Source of the DNA: Pedobacter sp. PAMC26386
GTDB taxonomy: Bacteria; Bacteroidota; Bacteroidia; Sphingobacteriales; Sphingobacteriaceae
Assembly: GCA_014302835.1 (NCBI GenBank)
Contig: CP060294.1
Span: 62,001 to 126,000, forward strand
Direction of reading: 5' to 3'
DNA: 64,000 nucleotides
The notes beneath the pieces were generated by a model. The model saw only the letters and a list, made by a program, of their open reading frames with translations, did no database searches and had not been told where the DNA came from. Position numbers and translations under genes: made by a program. Below are positions 42,690 through 51,809 of this stretch, in pieces; positions within the stretch are counted from its first letter, which is position 1; each line of letters begins with the position of its first letter.

Positions 42690-43594
42690 TCTGTCCAAAT
42701 CTGGTATAACACGCCCATTTTCAAGTCATAATTAGATAAACTGATTGCTTTTAATTCCATTTCGCTGAGTATATAATTAGTCAGAATGGCCGCAACGACA
42801 ATCATATCCACTCTAAGTGGAATAAGATTAGGCATTAATGTCCTTTGTATATGGGTGGAGGTAATCAGTTTTTCGGCAAGTTCGAAATAGGCATCCAGAT
42901 CCAGAGGGGCTGAACTAATCGTTTTCATATCAATACCCTCTATTAACATCGCTGCAAAAGTTTCAAATGCGCCGGCCGAACCTATTAAAACTTTAGGTTG
43001 AAATTGTTGACAGGCTATTTTCAGATCCGCAAGTGTTGTCCTGATATGTTTTTGTATAGCAGACTGATCTGCTAAACTAATTGGATCTGTATGAAAATAG
43101 GCCTGCAATAATCTTGCAGCACCTATATTATAACTTTTCTTCCATAATGGCCCATCTGAATTACAGATAACGAACTCGGTACTACCTCCGCCAATGTCCA
43201 TAATCAGCGATTGCTGCTTAATAATACCAGTAGCTTCTACCCCATTAAATATATAGGCAGCTTCCTCTTCGCCGCTGATTATTTCAATAACAATTCCGGA
43301 TCTTTCAAGCGCAGCGGCAACAAAGTCTGTCCCATTAGCCGCGCTGCGTACTGCAGAGGTTGCTGTTGCCCGTACTACCTGTACCTGGTGGCTGTCTATT
43401 GTAGCTTTAAACCCCTGAAGCGCCTGTATCCCGCGTTCAAATGCTTCGGGTATAATGATGTTCTCATTGAGACGCCCCTGTCCTAATTGCACAGGTAAAT
43501 CTGTTTTGTAAATAACCTCAACACCTGAAGGAGAAAGATTTGCTATAATCAGGTGGAAAGTATTCGTTCCCATATCAATAACCGCTGCTTTCAT
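42665..43594 (-). CDS. Ppx/GppA family phosphatase
   Basis: A 309-aa protein with the sugar kinase/Hsp70-like fold of exopolyphosphatases and pppGpp phosphatases: DMGTNTFHLIIA (residues 7-18), SGEEEAAYIFNGV (about 107-119) and MDIGGGSTEFVI (about 131-142). It lacks the C-terminal HD domain of the longer E. coli Ppx. Which polyphosphate or alarmone it cleaves cannot be told. It overlaps maf by 25 nt. Confidence 0.9.
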   Translation of the reverse strand: MKAAVIDMGTNTFHLIIANLSPSGVEVIYKTDLPVQLGQGRLNENIIIPEAFERGIQALQGFKATIDSHQVQVVRATATSAVRSAANGTDFVAAALERSGIVIEIISGEEEAAYIFNGVEATGIIKQQSLIMDIGGGSTEFVICNSDGPLWKKSYNIGAARLLQAYFHTDPISLADQSAIQKHIRTTLADLKIACQQFQPKVLIGSAGAFETFAAMLIEGIDMKTISSAPLDLDAYFELAEKLITSTHIQRTLMPNLIPLRVDMIVVAAILTNYILSEMELKAISLSNYDLKMGVLYQIWTDQKFDNSK

Positions 43595-43599
43595 TCTTT

Positions 43600-44928
43600 T
43601 TAATTCTTATAGGTAAACCACTTGAGCATTTCCTTGAAGCTGGTCTTCTTGCCATACATCAGAATTCCAACTCTGTATATTCTTGAAGCAATCCATACTG
43701 TACCAATAAAGCCAATTACTAACAACGCCATCGATAAAGCCAGCTGCCAGTCAGGAACACCATAAGGGAGTCTGACCATCATGGCAATAGGAGAGGTGAA
43801 AGGAATCATAGATAACCAGAAAGCGATCGTGCCATAAGGATCATTAGTGACTACACTTAAAGATAATACATAGCCAAGCGTGAGCGGCATCATGACGGGC
43901 ATGATAAACTGCTGTGTCTCCGTTTCACTGTCTACAGCAGAACCAATAGCTGCATAAAGGGCGCTATAGAATAAGTAACCACCAATAAAGAAAAATAGAA
44001 AGACCATAATAATTTTGGTCAAGTCAAGATTGGCTATGCTTTTTTGTACATAAGCGATAGGCCCGTCATCTGTTACCTGCTTTTCTATTGAACTGCCAAC
44101 CTTAGCTTTCAAGGTAGAAACCGCACTTTGTGGTATATCATTTTTATTTACAAAAACTTTGACGGCTACTGTAGAAATTGTTGCAGAAAGTAGAATCCAG
44201 AGTACAAATTGGGTAAGTCCAACTAAGGCAATACCGATGATTTTACCCATCATCAGCTGAAATGGTTTGACAGAAGAAATCATCACTTCAATGATTCTGC
44301 TTGTTTTTTCTTCGATCACGCCACGCATCACCTGGATGCCATAGATTAAAATAAACATGAACATTAAAATTCCGGCAGCAGAACCAATAATGGTAGTCGC
44401 ACCAGCACTAGAGTCTTGTTCTTTTCCGGTTTCATCTATCTTTTTGTTATCTATATTGACAGATGACTTCAGTTTATCCAAATCTTCCTGAGCGATACCA
44501 CTTTCTTTGAGTTTCTGAATCCGGATCGTATTTTCTACATCATCGACTACTTTGCTGTTCATAGCTAATCCGGCCTGTTTAGTGCCTAGAAGCTGGATTC
44601 CTGCCGGCGCATCAAGACTGAATTCTGGCAGATAAAGAATATAGTCGAAACCGTCTTTTCCAAGATTAGACTTCATTTCTGCCAATGATTTATTGACATA
44701 AACGTAAGAGGTATTCTTGGTAGAAGCTAGTTTTTCAGTCAGCGTTTTATTCTCACTGACTACCGCGATTTTGTTATTGGTTGACGAAGCACCTTGTATA
44801 GAGAAATAAATAAGCAGACCATAAAAACAACCGACAATCAGGGGTGTTAACAAGGTCATCAGGATAAAAGATTTTTTTCTGACCCGGCTTAGATATTCTC
44901 TTTGTATAATGAGTAGAATCTTATTCAT
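43600..44928 (-). CDS. ABC transporter permease (NatB/ABC-2 type)
   Basis: A 442-aa permease with one N-terminal transmembrane segment (ILMTLLTPLIVGCFYGLLIYF), a large extracytoplasmic loop and five to six further membrane segments in the C-terminal half, with the coupling motif GVIEEKTSRIIEVMISSVKPFQ. This is the NatB (Na+ exporter)/ABC-2 layout. The start is ATG 44928 (MNKILLIIQREYLSR); the longer frame from 44970 would overlap the ATPase gene. It is paired with the ATPase at 44933. Confidence 0.88.
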   Translation of the reverse strand: MNKILLIIQREYLSRVRKKSFILMTLLTPLIVGCFYGLLIYFSIQGASSTNNKIAVVSENKTLTEKLASTKNTSYVYVNKSLAEMKSNLGKDGFDYILYLPEFSLDAPAGIQLLGTKQAGLAMNSKVVDDVENTIRIQKLKESGIAQEDLDKLKSSVNIDNKKIDETGKEQDSSAGATTIIGSAAGILMFMFILIYGIQVMRGVIEEKTSRIIEVMISSVKPFQLMMGKIIGIALVGLTQFVLWILLSATISTVAVKVFVNKNDIPQSAVSTLKAKVGSSIEKQVTDDGPIAYVQKSIANLDLTKIIMVFLFFFIGGYLFYSALYAAIGSAVDSETETQQFIMPVMMPLTLGYVLSLSVVTNDPYGTIAFWLSMIPFTSPIAMMVRLPYGVPDWQLALSMALLVIGFIGTVWIASRIYRVGILMYGKKTSFKEMLKWFTYKN

Positions 44929-44932
44929 AACG

Positions 44933-45838
44933 TTAATTTTTTTGTTTAACCTGGTCAATAAAAATGTCATTCATGGTTGGAATTACTTCATCAAGACGGT
45001 GAATATTTACTATTGGCAGTAATGCAGACAAAAGCTGGTTAGCTGTTTTTCCTTCCTCTAATTGAACTTTAAGTTTGGTTATATCTTTCAGCTCATCTTT
45101 TTGCACTACTTTAAAAATGCCCGCTGCCTGTTCAAGGTTATATTCCCCATCGTACTCTACCCAGTAAGTATTATTTCTATATTTCTCTTTGATCTCAGCT
45201 ACTGTACCATCCAATATCTTTTTGGAGTGATGAATCAGAGCGATGCTGTCACATAATTCCTCTACAGACTCCATGCGGTGAGTGGAGAAAATAAATGTTG
45301 CTCCTTTCTTATTCAATTCCAGAATTTCATTCTTGATGATATCCGCATTGACCGGGTCAAAACCTGAAAAAGGCTCATCCAGGATAATCAATTCCGGTTC
45401 ATGCAAGACAGTGGCTACAAATTGTACTTTTTGCTGCATCCCTTTACTTAAATCTTCTACTTTTTTATTCCACCAGCTTCCCATCTCTAGTTTTTCGAAC
45501 CAGTATCTCACCTTTTTCGTGGCCTCGGCACTACTCATTCCTTTCAACCTGGCTAAGTACAAAACCTGTTCACCAATTTCCATTTTTTTGTATAAGCCTC
45601 GTTCTTCGGGAAGGTATCCGATTTGAGAGATATGTGAAGCGTTCAAGCGCTGCCCGTTAAAAATTACTTCACCACTATCTGGTGCGGTAATCTGTGTGAT
45701 TATTCTGATCAGAGATGTTTTTCCTGCTCCGTTGGGGCCCAGCAAGCCGAAGATTTTGCCTTGTTCTACGCTCAGACTTACGTCGTCCAGAGCAAGATGC
45801 GTAGCATATTGTTTAACAATATTATTTACGTTAAGCAT
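44933..45838 (-). CDS. ABC transporter ATP-binding protein (NatA type)
   Basis: A 301-aa ATPase with Walker A GPNGAGKTS (about residues 34-42), signature LSKGMQQK (about 130) and Walker B LIILDEPFSG, plus a C-terminal extension of about 80 aa as in NatA/DUF4162 proteins (VEYDGEYNLEQ). It forms an exporter with the permease 4 nt downstream. Substrate unknown; sodium, drug and protein export are possible for this family. Confidence 0.9.
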   Translation of the reverse strand: MLNVNNIVKQYATHLALDDVSLSVEQGKIFGLLGPNGAGKTSLIRIITQITAPDSGEVIFNGQRLNASHISQIGYLPEERGLYKKMEIGEQVLYLARLKGMSSAEATKKVRYWFEKLEMGSWWNKKVEDLSKGMQQKVQFVATVLHEPELIILDEPFSGFDPVNADIIKNEILELNKKGATFIFSTHRMESVEELCDSIALIHHSKKILDGTVAEIKEKYRNNTYWVEYDGEYNLEQAAGIFKVVQKDELKDITKLKVQLEEGKTANQLLSALLPIVNIHRLDEVIPTMNDIFIDQVKQKN

Positions 45839-45902
45839 TTGTTCTTTTAATTTAGTTTTTAGTTAGTCGTTAGACCGAAATCCGGCAAATTGTTACAGAT
45901 TT

Positions 45903-46646
45903 TCATCTGGAATCCGTTAATGTAATTAGTTGTCTGGCATTGGCTAATGCTGCCGTACCCCAGGTATTGTTGAAATATACGAATACTTGTTTAGCTATGG
46001 GCATGACCGACTTTGCGAATTTAATTATTTCCTGTTCAGGATAAAGAGATTTATAGAGGATAGGTTTGCCGTGAAAACGATAATAAACGGGGTCATTAAA
46101 CTGTATAACTCCATCTGACAAGGCTGATGGATAACTTAGTCCGCTAAAAGTCAGCTTGTTTTTTTTGAATTCGCTCATTACCTCATTATTCCACCAGCTG
46201 ATATGGCGGAACTCTATTACATTCTTAAATGCCGGGTTTAAGTTTTCAAGAAGGAGTGATAATCTTTCTGCAGTATATTTAAAAGCAGGAGGGAACTGGA
46301 ACAATACGCAACCTAGTTTTTCTTTAAGCCCATGGGCACATGTCTGGTAAAGAGCGATGATTAGCTTTTCTGCATTTTCAAACTTATTGTAATGTGTAAT
46401 TGTGCGTGGCGCTTTAATGGTGAAAAGAAAATCTGGTGGACTGCTTTCATACCATGTATGGAAACTTTTTGGAGATGGTAACCGGTAAAAGGAAGAATTG
46501 ATCTCTATCGTGTTAAAATGCTGGCAATAATAGTTGAACCACTGTTTTGGAGGTAATGCAGGCGGATAGAAGATGTCTTTCCATTCTTTATAATAGAATC
46601 CGGAACAACCGATTCTCCAGTCTGTTTGCAGATGTAATTCTTCCAT
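45903..46646 (-). CDS. DUF72 domain-containing protein
   Basis: A 247-aa TIM-barrel-like protein of the DUF72 (YecE) family: RIGCSGFYYKEWKDIFYPP at the start, HFNTIEINSSFYRLP and FTIKAPRTITHYNKF in the middle, and VFYFNNTWG-type end (VYFNNTWGTAALANA). Its function is not established, although relatives are sometimes linked to Fe-S assembly genes. It stands alone. Confidence 0.92.
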   Translation of the reverse strand: MEELHLQTDWRIGCSGFYYKEWKDIFYPPALPPKQWFNYYCQHFNTIEINSSFYRLPSPKSFHTWYESSPPDFLFTIKAPRTITHYNKFENAEKLIIALYQTCAHGLKEKLGCVLFQFPPAFKYTAERLSLLLENLNPAFKNVIEFRHISWWNNEVMSEFKKNKLTFSGLSYPSALSDGVIQFNDPVYYRFHGKPILYKSLYPEQEIIKFAKSVMPIAKQVFVYFNNTWGTAALANARQLITLTDSR

Positions 46647-46734
46647 AGCTAGTTTCTAGTTTAAACAAGGACCATGGCTTAAAGTTTTTGCATAAAAATA
46701 GGAGTATTAATCTGAAAATGGATAGTATTAAAAC

Positions 46735-46770
46735 AAAACAGGCCATATCAATTAAGATACGGCCTGTTTT
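46735..46770. terminator. Terminator after dnaJ
   Basis: AAAACAGGCC (46735-46744) and GGCCTGTTTT (46761-46770) form a perfect 10-bp stem. Read on the minus strand it ends in a T-rich stretch, so it terminates grpE-dnaJ, and on the + strand it is also T-rich. Confidence 0.85.
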
Positions 46771-46786
46771 GTTTATTTATTAATCT

Positions 46787-47965
46787 TTACTCAAAATATT
46801 CTTTCATTTTTTCGAAGAAACTCTTATCATTTTTACCTGGCTGAGGTTTGAAGTTAGGAGATTCCCGTAGTTTCTCCAGCATATTGCGTTCTTCGCTGCT
46901 CAGTGCTTTAGGTGTCCAGATATTTACATGAATGATCTGATCACCACGGTGATAAGAATTCACTTCAGGAATACCTTTAGCTTTCAGACGTAATAATTTT
47001 CCACTTTGTGTACCTGGCTCAATTTTGATTTTAGCTTTACCATCAATTGTTGGGACTTCTGCACTATAACCTAAAGCAGCATCAATGATACTTAAGTGTA
47101 AGTCATAAACGATATTGTTTCCTTCACGTTTCAAGGTTTCATGAGGAATTTCTTCAATCAGAATAATCAGATCGCCTGGTATACCACCATTAGGGGCGGC
47201 ATTACCTTTTCCGCTCATGCTTAATTGCATACCATCACTTACACCAGCAGGAATATTGATGGTAATCGTTTCCTCACCACGTACCGTTCCTTCACCGTGA
47301 CATGAGGTACATTTAGACGTAATCTGTGATCCGGCACCATTACAAGTAGGGCAGGTAGCAGTAGTTTGCATTTGTCCTAGAATCGTATTAGTTACTCTGC
47401 GAACAGAACCGCTGCCACCACAAGTTTTACAAGTGCTGATAGACGATTTATCTTTAGCTCCCGAACCATCACAGGTTTTACAAACAATCTGCTTATTAAC
47501 CTTTATTTTTTTCTCTGCGCCATGCGCGATTTCTTCAAGGGTAAGTTTGACTTTAATACGAAGGTTAGAGCCTTTAGCTACACGTCTGCCACTGCTGCGT
47601 TGTTGCTGCCCGCCAAAAAAGCTATCGAAAGGACTGCCACCGCCACCGCCGCCGCTGCCAAAGATATCGCCAAACTGGCTAAAGATATCTTCCATATTCA
47701 TGCCGCCGCCGCCATAGCCGCCACCGCCACCTGAAGCTCCACCAACGCCTGCATGGCCATAATGGTCATACCGTTGTTTCTTCTCCGGATTGCTTAATAT
47801 TTCGTAAGCTTCAGCAGCTTCCTTAAATTTATCCTCAGCAGTATGGTCATCCGGGTTTTTGTCCGGGTGGAACTTTATAGCCAGTTTTCTATAAGCTTTT
47901 TTGATCTCTTCCGGAGAAGAACCTTTGCTTACACCAAGGATATCGTAATAATCTCTCTTACTCAT
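46787..47965 (-). CDS. dnaJ: Chaperone DnaJ
   Basis: A 392-aa full-length (type I) DnaJ that stimulates the Hsp70 ATPase. J domain residues 4-70 with KFHPDK (HPD), Gly/Phe-rich region about 75-125 including GGGGG runs, four CxxCxGxG zinc motifs ([32 protein letters not shown], about 165-235) and the C-terminal substrate domain. It lies 2 nt after grpE. dnaK is not in the window. Confidence 0.97.
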   Translation of the reverse strand: MSKRDYYDILGVSKGSSPEEIKKAYRKLAIKFHPDKNPDDHTAEDKFKEAAEAYEILSNPEKKQRYDHYGHAGVGGASGGGGGYGGGGMNMEDIFSQFGDIFGSGGGGGGSPFDSFFGGQQQRSSGRRVAKGSNLRIKVKLTLEEIAHGAEKKIKVNKQIVCKTCDGSGAKDKSSISTCKTCGGSGSVRRVTNTILGQMQTTATCPTCNGAGSQITSKCTSCHGEGTVRGEETITINIPAGVSDGMQLSMSGKGNAAPNGGIPGDLIILIEEIPHETLKREGNNIVYDLHLSIIDAALGYSAEVPTIDGKAKIKIEPGTQSGKLLRLKAKGIPEVNSYHRGDQIIHVNIWTPKALSSEERNMLEKLRESPNFKPQPGKNDKSFFEKMKEYFE

Positions 47966-47967
47966 AA

Positions 47968-48546
47968 TTAACTACCTACAACTACTTTTGCAAAGCGTAT
48001 AACTTTGTCATTTAAAGTGTATCCTTTTTCTAATTCATCTATAACTTTTCCTTTCAACTCTTCAGTTGGAGCAGGAACTTTAGTGATTGCTTCATGGAGG
48101 TCTGTATCAAAAGCAGTATTGATGCTTTCCATTTCCTTTAAGCCTTTCTGATTCAGAATGCTTTTAAGTTTAGTATGTACCAATTGAACTCCTTCACGAA
48201 CTGAATTGACATCTGTAGCGTTTTCAGTTGCTTTATTTGCCCGATCAAAATCGTCCAGAACAGGAAGCATAGAAATAATTACATCCTTACCAGCAGTCTG
48301 TAAAAGCTCAACACGCTCTTTTTGTGTACGTCTTTTGAAATTGTCAAATTCAGCAAAAAGGCGAAGGTATTTATCGTTCAATGCTGCATTATCAAGCTTT
48401 AGTTGCTCTTCAGCAGAGATTTCTACAACAGGTTCTGTGATAGTATCCGCATTCGCGTCATCTGTAAGCTCTTTGTTCAACTGCTCTTCAGCAGTATTTT
48501 CCATAATAGGATTTTCTGTATCGTTTGTTTTCTTCTTGCTAAACAT
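47968..48546 (-). CDS. grpE: Nucleotide exchange factor GrpE
   Basis: A 192-aa protein: an acidic N-terminal region (about 1-55), a long helix/coiled coil ([33 protein letters not shown]), and the beta domain with [10 protein letters not shown] and [18 protein letters not shown]. It promotes ADP release from DnaK. It is directly upstream of dnaJ in an operon. The upstream region has three CTGAC(A) motifs (48610-48676 on the other strand). Confidence 0.95.
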   Translation of the reverse strand: MFSKKKTNDTENPIMENTAEEQLNKELTDDANADTITEPVVEISAEEQLKLDNAALNDKYLRLFAEFDNFKRRTQKERVELLQTAGKDVIISMLPVLDDFDRANKATENATDVNSVREGVQLVHTKLKSILNQKGLKEMESINTAFDTDLHEAITKVPAPTEELKGKVIDELEKGYTLNDKVIRFAKVVVGS

Positions 48547-48700
48547 GGTATAGTAGAATTTTATGATGCAAACTCAAAAGGTTTGCCAATGAAATATATC
48601 AGCCATGCTGTCAGTTTTGTTTGAACAAGACTGTACAGAATGGCTGAAAAGGAATTATTTTGTCAGGAATGGTCAGGGTTTGCCTGAATTCAGTAAACGC

Positions 48701-49384
48701 TTAGTTTATCGTTGCATCATCATGCACAATACCCGCTTCACATTTAATGATACGGGAAGGCAGCGTGCGGATAATATGGTAATCATGGGTAGCCATTAAA
48801 ACAGCCGTACCACTTTGACTGATTTGTTTTAGCAGCAGAACGATTTCTTCAGAAGTTTCAGGATCTAAATTCCCTGTAGGTTCATCTGCAAGGATAATAT
48901 CCGGGTTGTTTAATAACGAACGTGCAATCACCACACGCTGCTGCTCACCACCAGAAAGCTCATGTGGCATTTTTCTGATTTTTGAGCGCAGGCCTACCTT
49001 TTCCAATACGTCTTTAATCCGTTCTTCAATTAGTTTTTTATCTTTCCAACCGGTAGCTTTCAATACGAAATCAAGGTTCTTCTCAATTGTTCTGTCTGTT
49101 AGTAACTGGAAATCCTGGAATACGATACCTAACTTTCTGCGCAAATAAGGAACATCTCTTTCTGCGAGTTTTTTAAGATCGAAACCTGCAATTTCCCCTT
49201 CACCATTACCAATATGAAGTTCGCCATAAATGATTTTCAATAAGCTACTTTTTCCAGATCCGGTTTGTCCGATTAGAAATACAAATTCACCTTTATCTAT
49301 GTTAAGATTAACATTAGAGAGTACCAGGTGTTTTTGTTGAAATACATCTACGTTTTTTAAATTTATAACTGCGTTTCCTGCCAT
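48701..49384 (-). CDS. ftsE: Cell division ATP-binding protein FtsE
   Basis: A 227-aa ABC ATPase of the FtsEX complex, which controls peptidoglycan hydrolases at the septum. Walker A GQTGSGKSS (about residues 38-46), signature LSGGEQQRV (about 143-151), Walker B IILADEPTGNLDP. ftsX is not adjacent. Upstream is a conserved-looking 67-aa gene (3-nt gap). LolD/MacB-type ATPases look similar, but the N-terminal AVINLKNVDVFQQ and layout suit FtsE. Confidence 0.87.
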   Translation of the reverse strand: MAGNAVINLKNVDVFQQKHLVLSNVNLNIDKGEFVFLIGQTGSGKSSLLKIIYGELHIGNGEGEIAGFDLKKLAERDVPYLRRKLGIVFQDFQLLTDRTIEKNLDFVLKATGWKDKKLIEERIKDVLEKVGLRSKIRKMPHELSGGEQQRVVIARSLLNNPDIILADEPTGNLDPETSEEIVLLLKQISQSGTAVLMATHDYHIIRTLPSRIIKCEAGIVHDDATIN

Positions 49385-49387
49385 GTC

Positions 49388-49591
49388 TTAAATATCTAAT
49401 TTTGCAATCTGACCAAATGGTAAATCTTTTACCATATCCATAATATAAGGCAACTTGTCACCCAGACCTAATTTTTCAAGTGATTTATCAGGCCGGTCTA
49501 CCCTAAAATAGGCCAGTAAGGTGAATTTATCATCCCTCAGCTGAACATAATCCGGGATTTTGGCAATACCTTTTACTTTGATTACATACAT
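49388..49591 (-). CDS. Small conserved-looking protein upstream of ftsE, 67 aa
   Basis: A 67-aa soluble protein (MYVIKVKGIAKIPDYVQLRDDKF...), predicted to have an N-terminal beta hairpin and C-terminal helices. It lies 3 nt before ftsE and 52 nt after the acyl-CoA reductase gene, all on the same strand, so it is probably in an operon with ftsE. I do not recognise a family with a known function. Confidence 0.7.
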   Translation of the reverse strand: MYVIKVKGIAKIPDYVQLRDDKFTLLAYFRVDRPDKSLEKLGLGDKLPYIMDMVKDLPFGQIAKLDI

Positions 49592-49643
49592 TTTTGTTCA
49601 AAAATAGTGTTTCAGAATGAGAAAATAGGAACGGATAGTATCT

Positions 49644-50663
49644 TTATAACTTATTTAAAAATTCAATAGTATTAACATTATCCGCGTAATCCCATAACTG
49701 AGGATGCTGACTTTGACCGAAAGTCACCGTATCCACATCCAGTTTTACAGTTGTATTGGTCACTACACATTGTATATTATCCTGCATCGTGATCAGTTTC
49801 TCTGTCAGCTGGTCTAGTGTTTTGTATTTTTCAAAATATAAAACAGCAAGAGGAGAGGATAAACCCTCATCTTCTTTTAATAATAAAAAGCCATTGTCAA
49901 AGTGCTGAACTGTATTGACCAGGTAAATAGATTTATTATAGTCGTAATTGTTATTGAATTTGAAATGGTTAATGATATCCTGGTATTGTTCCAGTGGTTC
50001 AAAAAAGTTTTTGATCTGATAATCTTCCGGGATATACATTTTAGAAACATTTCTGCAACCCAAACCGAAATAATCAAAAATATCATGGCCCAGCAATTTG
50101 ATATCTTCAATGCTTTCCTGACCATTTAATATCGCAATGCTGTTTCTGTTTTTTCTGATGATGTTAGGTACTTTGCCAAAATAGTAGTCAAAGTATCTGG
50201 ATGTATTGTTACTTCCTGTTGCGATGATCGCATCAAAATCTTTCAATCTTTCTGCATAAACGATTCTGTCAGACAGTAGCGGTTCAAATACAATCAGTTG
50301 TTTAAGTAATGCCGGTAATAACTGGCTATCTGACGAAGAAAGTTTGATTACAGCTATATTTCCCGTAGCCAGTACAGATAAGATATCGTGAAAACCGACT
50401 AATGGAATATTTCCTGCAAGAATTAATCCTACACTTTTGGGATTCTGGCTCACCGTAATTTGTTCAAACCATTTTTCCAGGGCAGTCAGATTAAGCATTT
50501 CCTGTAAAGAAGATAAAGATCTTTTGACCTCATCTACAGTGAACCATGCGTTATGGTTGGGTGCTGAATCAATCGTATTCCTAAATTCATCACTCGGGTG
50601 ATTTAAGAAACCACTTAGTTTATGGAATGCAATAATTAACTTTTCAGCGGTAAGGATTGGCAT
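49644..50663 (-). CDS. Acyl-CoA reductase (LuxC-like, ALDH superfamily)
   Basis: A 339-aa enzyme of the LuxC-like acyl-CoA reductase family, reducing acyl-CoA to aldehyde with NADPH. The VGLILAGNIPLVGFHDILSVLATGN segment (about residues 91-115) and GNIAVIKLSSSDS, with FDAIIATGSNNTSRYFDYYFG, match the family. The catalytic cysteine is probably C208 in YFGLGCRNVSKMYIP. Physiological acyl substrate is unknown. It is divergent from the 4Fe-4S ferredoxin gene, as often seen in Bacteroidota. Confidence 0.88.
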   Translation of the reverse strand: MPILTAEKLIIAFHKLSGFLNHPSDEFRNTIDSAPNHNAWFTVDEVKRSLSSLQEMLNLTALEKWFEQITVSQNPKSVGLILAGNIPLVGFHDILSVLATGNIAVIKLSSSDSQLLPALLKQLIVFEPLLSDRIVYAERLKDFDAIIATGSNNTSRYFDYYFGKVPNIIRKNRNSIAILNGQESIEDIKLLGHDIFDYFGLGCRNVSKMYIPEDYQIKNFFEPLEQYQDIINHFKFNNNYDYNKSIYLVNTVQHFDNGFLLLKEDEGLSSPLAVLYFEKYKTLDQLTEKLITMQDNIQCVVTNTTVKLDVDTVTFGQSQHPQLWDYADNVNTIEFLNKL

Positions 50664-50691
50664 GTTTGAAGTAATTTTAAAGTATAAATGT

Positions 50692-50699
50692 TATATTTG
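50692..50699 (+). promoter_or_regulatory. Promoter -7 box of the 4Fe-4S ferredoxin gene
   Basis: TATATTTG, a perfect match, with TTTG at 50665-50668 as a possible -33 element (23-nt spacing). It is 41 nt before the ferredoxin start. Confidence 0.6.
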
Positions 50700-50740
50700 C
50701 AAGGCAAAGGTAACTTTAGCAAATAGATTTATACGAAGAC

Positions 50741-51091
50741 ATGGCTATTAAAATAACAGACGAATGTATTAATTGCGGAGCATGTGAGCCTGAATGCCCA
50801 AATAATGCAATTTATGACGCAGGTACAGCCTGGAGATTTTCTGATGGAACCAATTTAAATGGTATCATCGATTTTGGTGATCAGGAGATTGATGCTGGTG
50901 CGGCTCAGGAAGCAGTTTCTGACGAGGTTTATTATATCGTTTCAGATAAGTGTACCGAATGTAAAGGTTTTCATGACGAACCACAGTGTGCGGCAGTATG
51001 CCCGGTAGACTGTTGTGTAGATGATGAAGATATCCGCGAAACTGAAGAAGAATTATTAAAGAAAAAAGCCTGGTTACATCAGGAAGGTTAA
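50741..51091 (+). CDS. 2[4Fe-4S] ferredoxin
   Basis: A 116-aa low-potential ferredoxin. Cluster motifs are [12 protein letters not shown] (residues 10-21) and [18 protein letters not shown] (about 72-89), the second with an 8-residue gap between the second and third cysteines, as in clostridial-type and Allochromatium-like ferredoxins. An insert of about 45 residues lies between the two. The partner enzymes are not evident locally, but divergence from the acyl-CoA reductase suggests a shared regulatory region. Confidence 0.93.
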   Translation: MAIKITDECINCGACEPECPNNAIYDAGTAWRFSDGTNLNGIIDFGDQEIDAGAAQEAVSDEVYYIVSDKCTECKGFHDEPQCAAVCPVDCCVDDEDIRETEEELLKKKAWLHQEG

Positions 51092-51136
51092 TTCTCTAAC
51101 AGAATCAGGAAAGATAATTCTCTGGGAGAATATAAT

Positions 51137-51171
51137 AAAAAACAGGCTGATTTTGTCAGCCTGTTTTTTTT
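51137..51171 (+). terminator. Intrinsic terminator of the ferredoxin gene
   Basis: AAAAAACAGGCTGA (51137-51150) pairs with TCAGCCTGTTTTTT (from 51156) across a 5-nt loop, followed by a T run. Strong, and usable from both strands because of the A run. Confidence 0.92.
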
Positions 51172-51220
51172 GTTTTAATCCTATTGAATTGAAATTATTC
51201 TATTTACGGGGAATGACCGG

Positions 51221-51670
51221 TCAGACTTCAGCTTTATTAGGGATAATTAATACCGGGCAGGCCGACTTTCTGGCAACATGTTCGGCAACACTACCCATTA
51301 AAAAGTGATAAAGACCGGTTCGGCCATAAGTACCAATTACAATCAGGTCAGATCCCCATTCATCAGATTGCTGAATAATACCATGAGCTGCTGTATCAAC
51401 TACAGATAAATAAGTTGTTTTTATTCCATTAGCATAGGTGTTTTCCATTTCCTTCAATAGCTGATGACTATTCTCTTCGCTGTTATCATAACTTTCCAGG
51501 AAAACCGGGGCCAGCGTAAGATCCTGATTCATTGTTGCTGGCATCGGCTCAATAATATTGACCAGGGCTACCTCTGCATTAAAATTCTGAGCCAGCTCGT
51601 AGCCTATTTTTGCTGCCTTTTCTGAGCAGGTGCTATTGTCTACTGCGATTAATATTTTCCTGAGGTTCAT
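51221..51670 (-). CDS. Universal stress protein
   Basis: A 149-aa single UspA domain. The ATP-binding signature G-x2-G-x9-G-S is present as GTYGRTGLYHFLMGS (about residues 113-127), so it belongs to the ATP-binding class. N-terminal KILIAVDNSTCSEKAAKIGYELA is typical. Role probably in stress survival; no signal links it to a particular stress. Confidence 0.94.
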   Translation of the reverse strand: MNLRKILIAVDNSTCSEKAAKIGYELAQNFNAEVALVNIIEPMPATMNQDLTLAPVFLESYDNSEENSHQLLKEMENTYANGIKTTYLSVVDTAAHGIIQQSDEWGSDLIVIGTYGRTGLYHFLMGSVAEHVARKSACPVLIIPNKAEV

Positions 51671-51809
51671 AATTTTTAGCGTTAATGAATGTAATACCTA
51701 TATAACAATTTTATGAATCAAATGTTTATGCTGTGTTTTATAAATCACTAATCATTACTTTAGCGGTGCTTAGCCTTTAGGAGAGAACAGGCAATACAGC
51801 AAGATTATT

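Noticed and set aside
47433..47734. Open frames opposite dnaJ rich in Pro or Ala
   Set aside because: They arise from the Gly-rich and Cys/Gly repeat codons of DnaJ read on the other strand.
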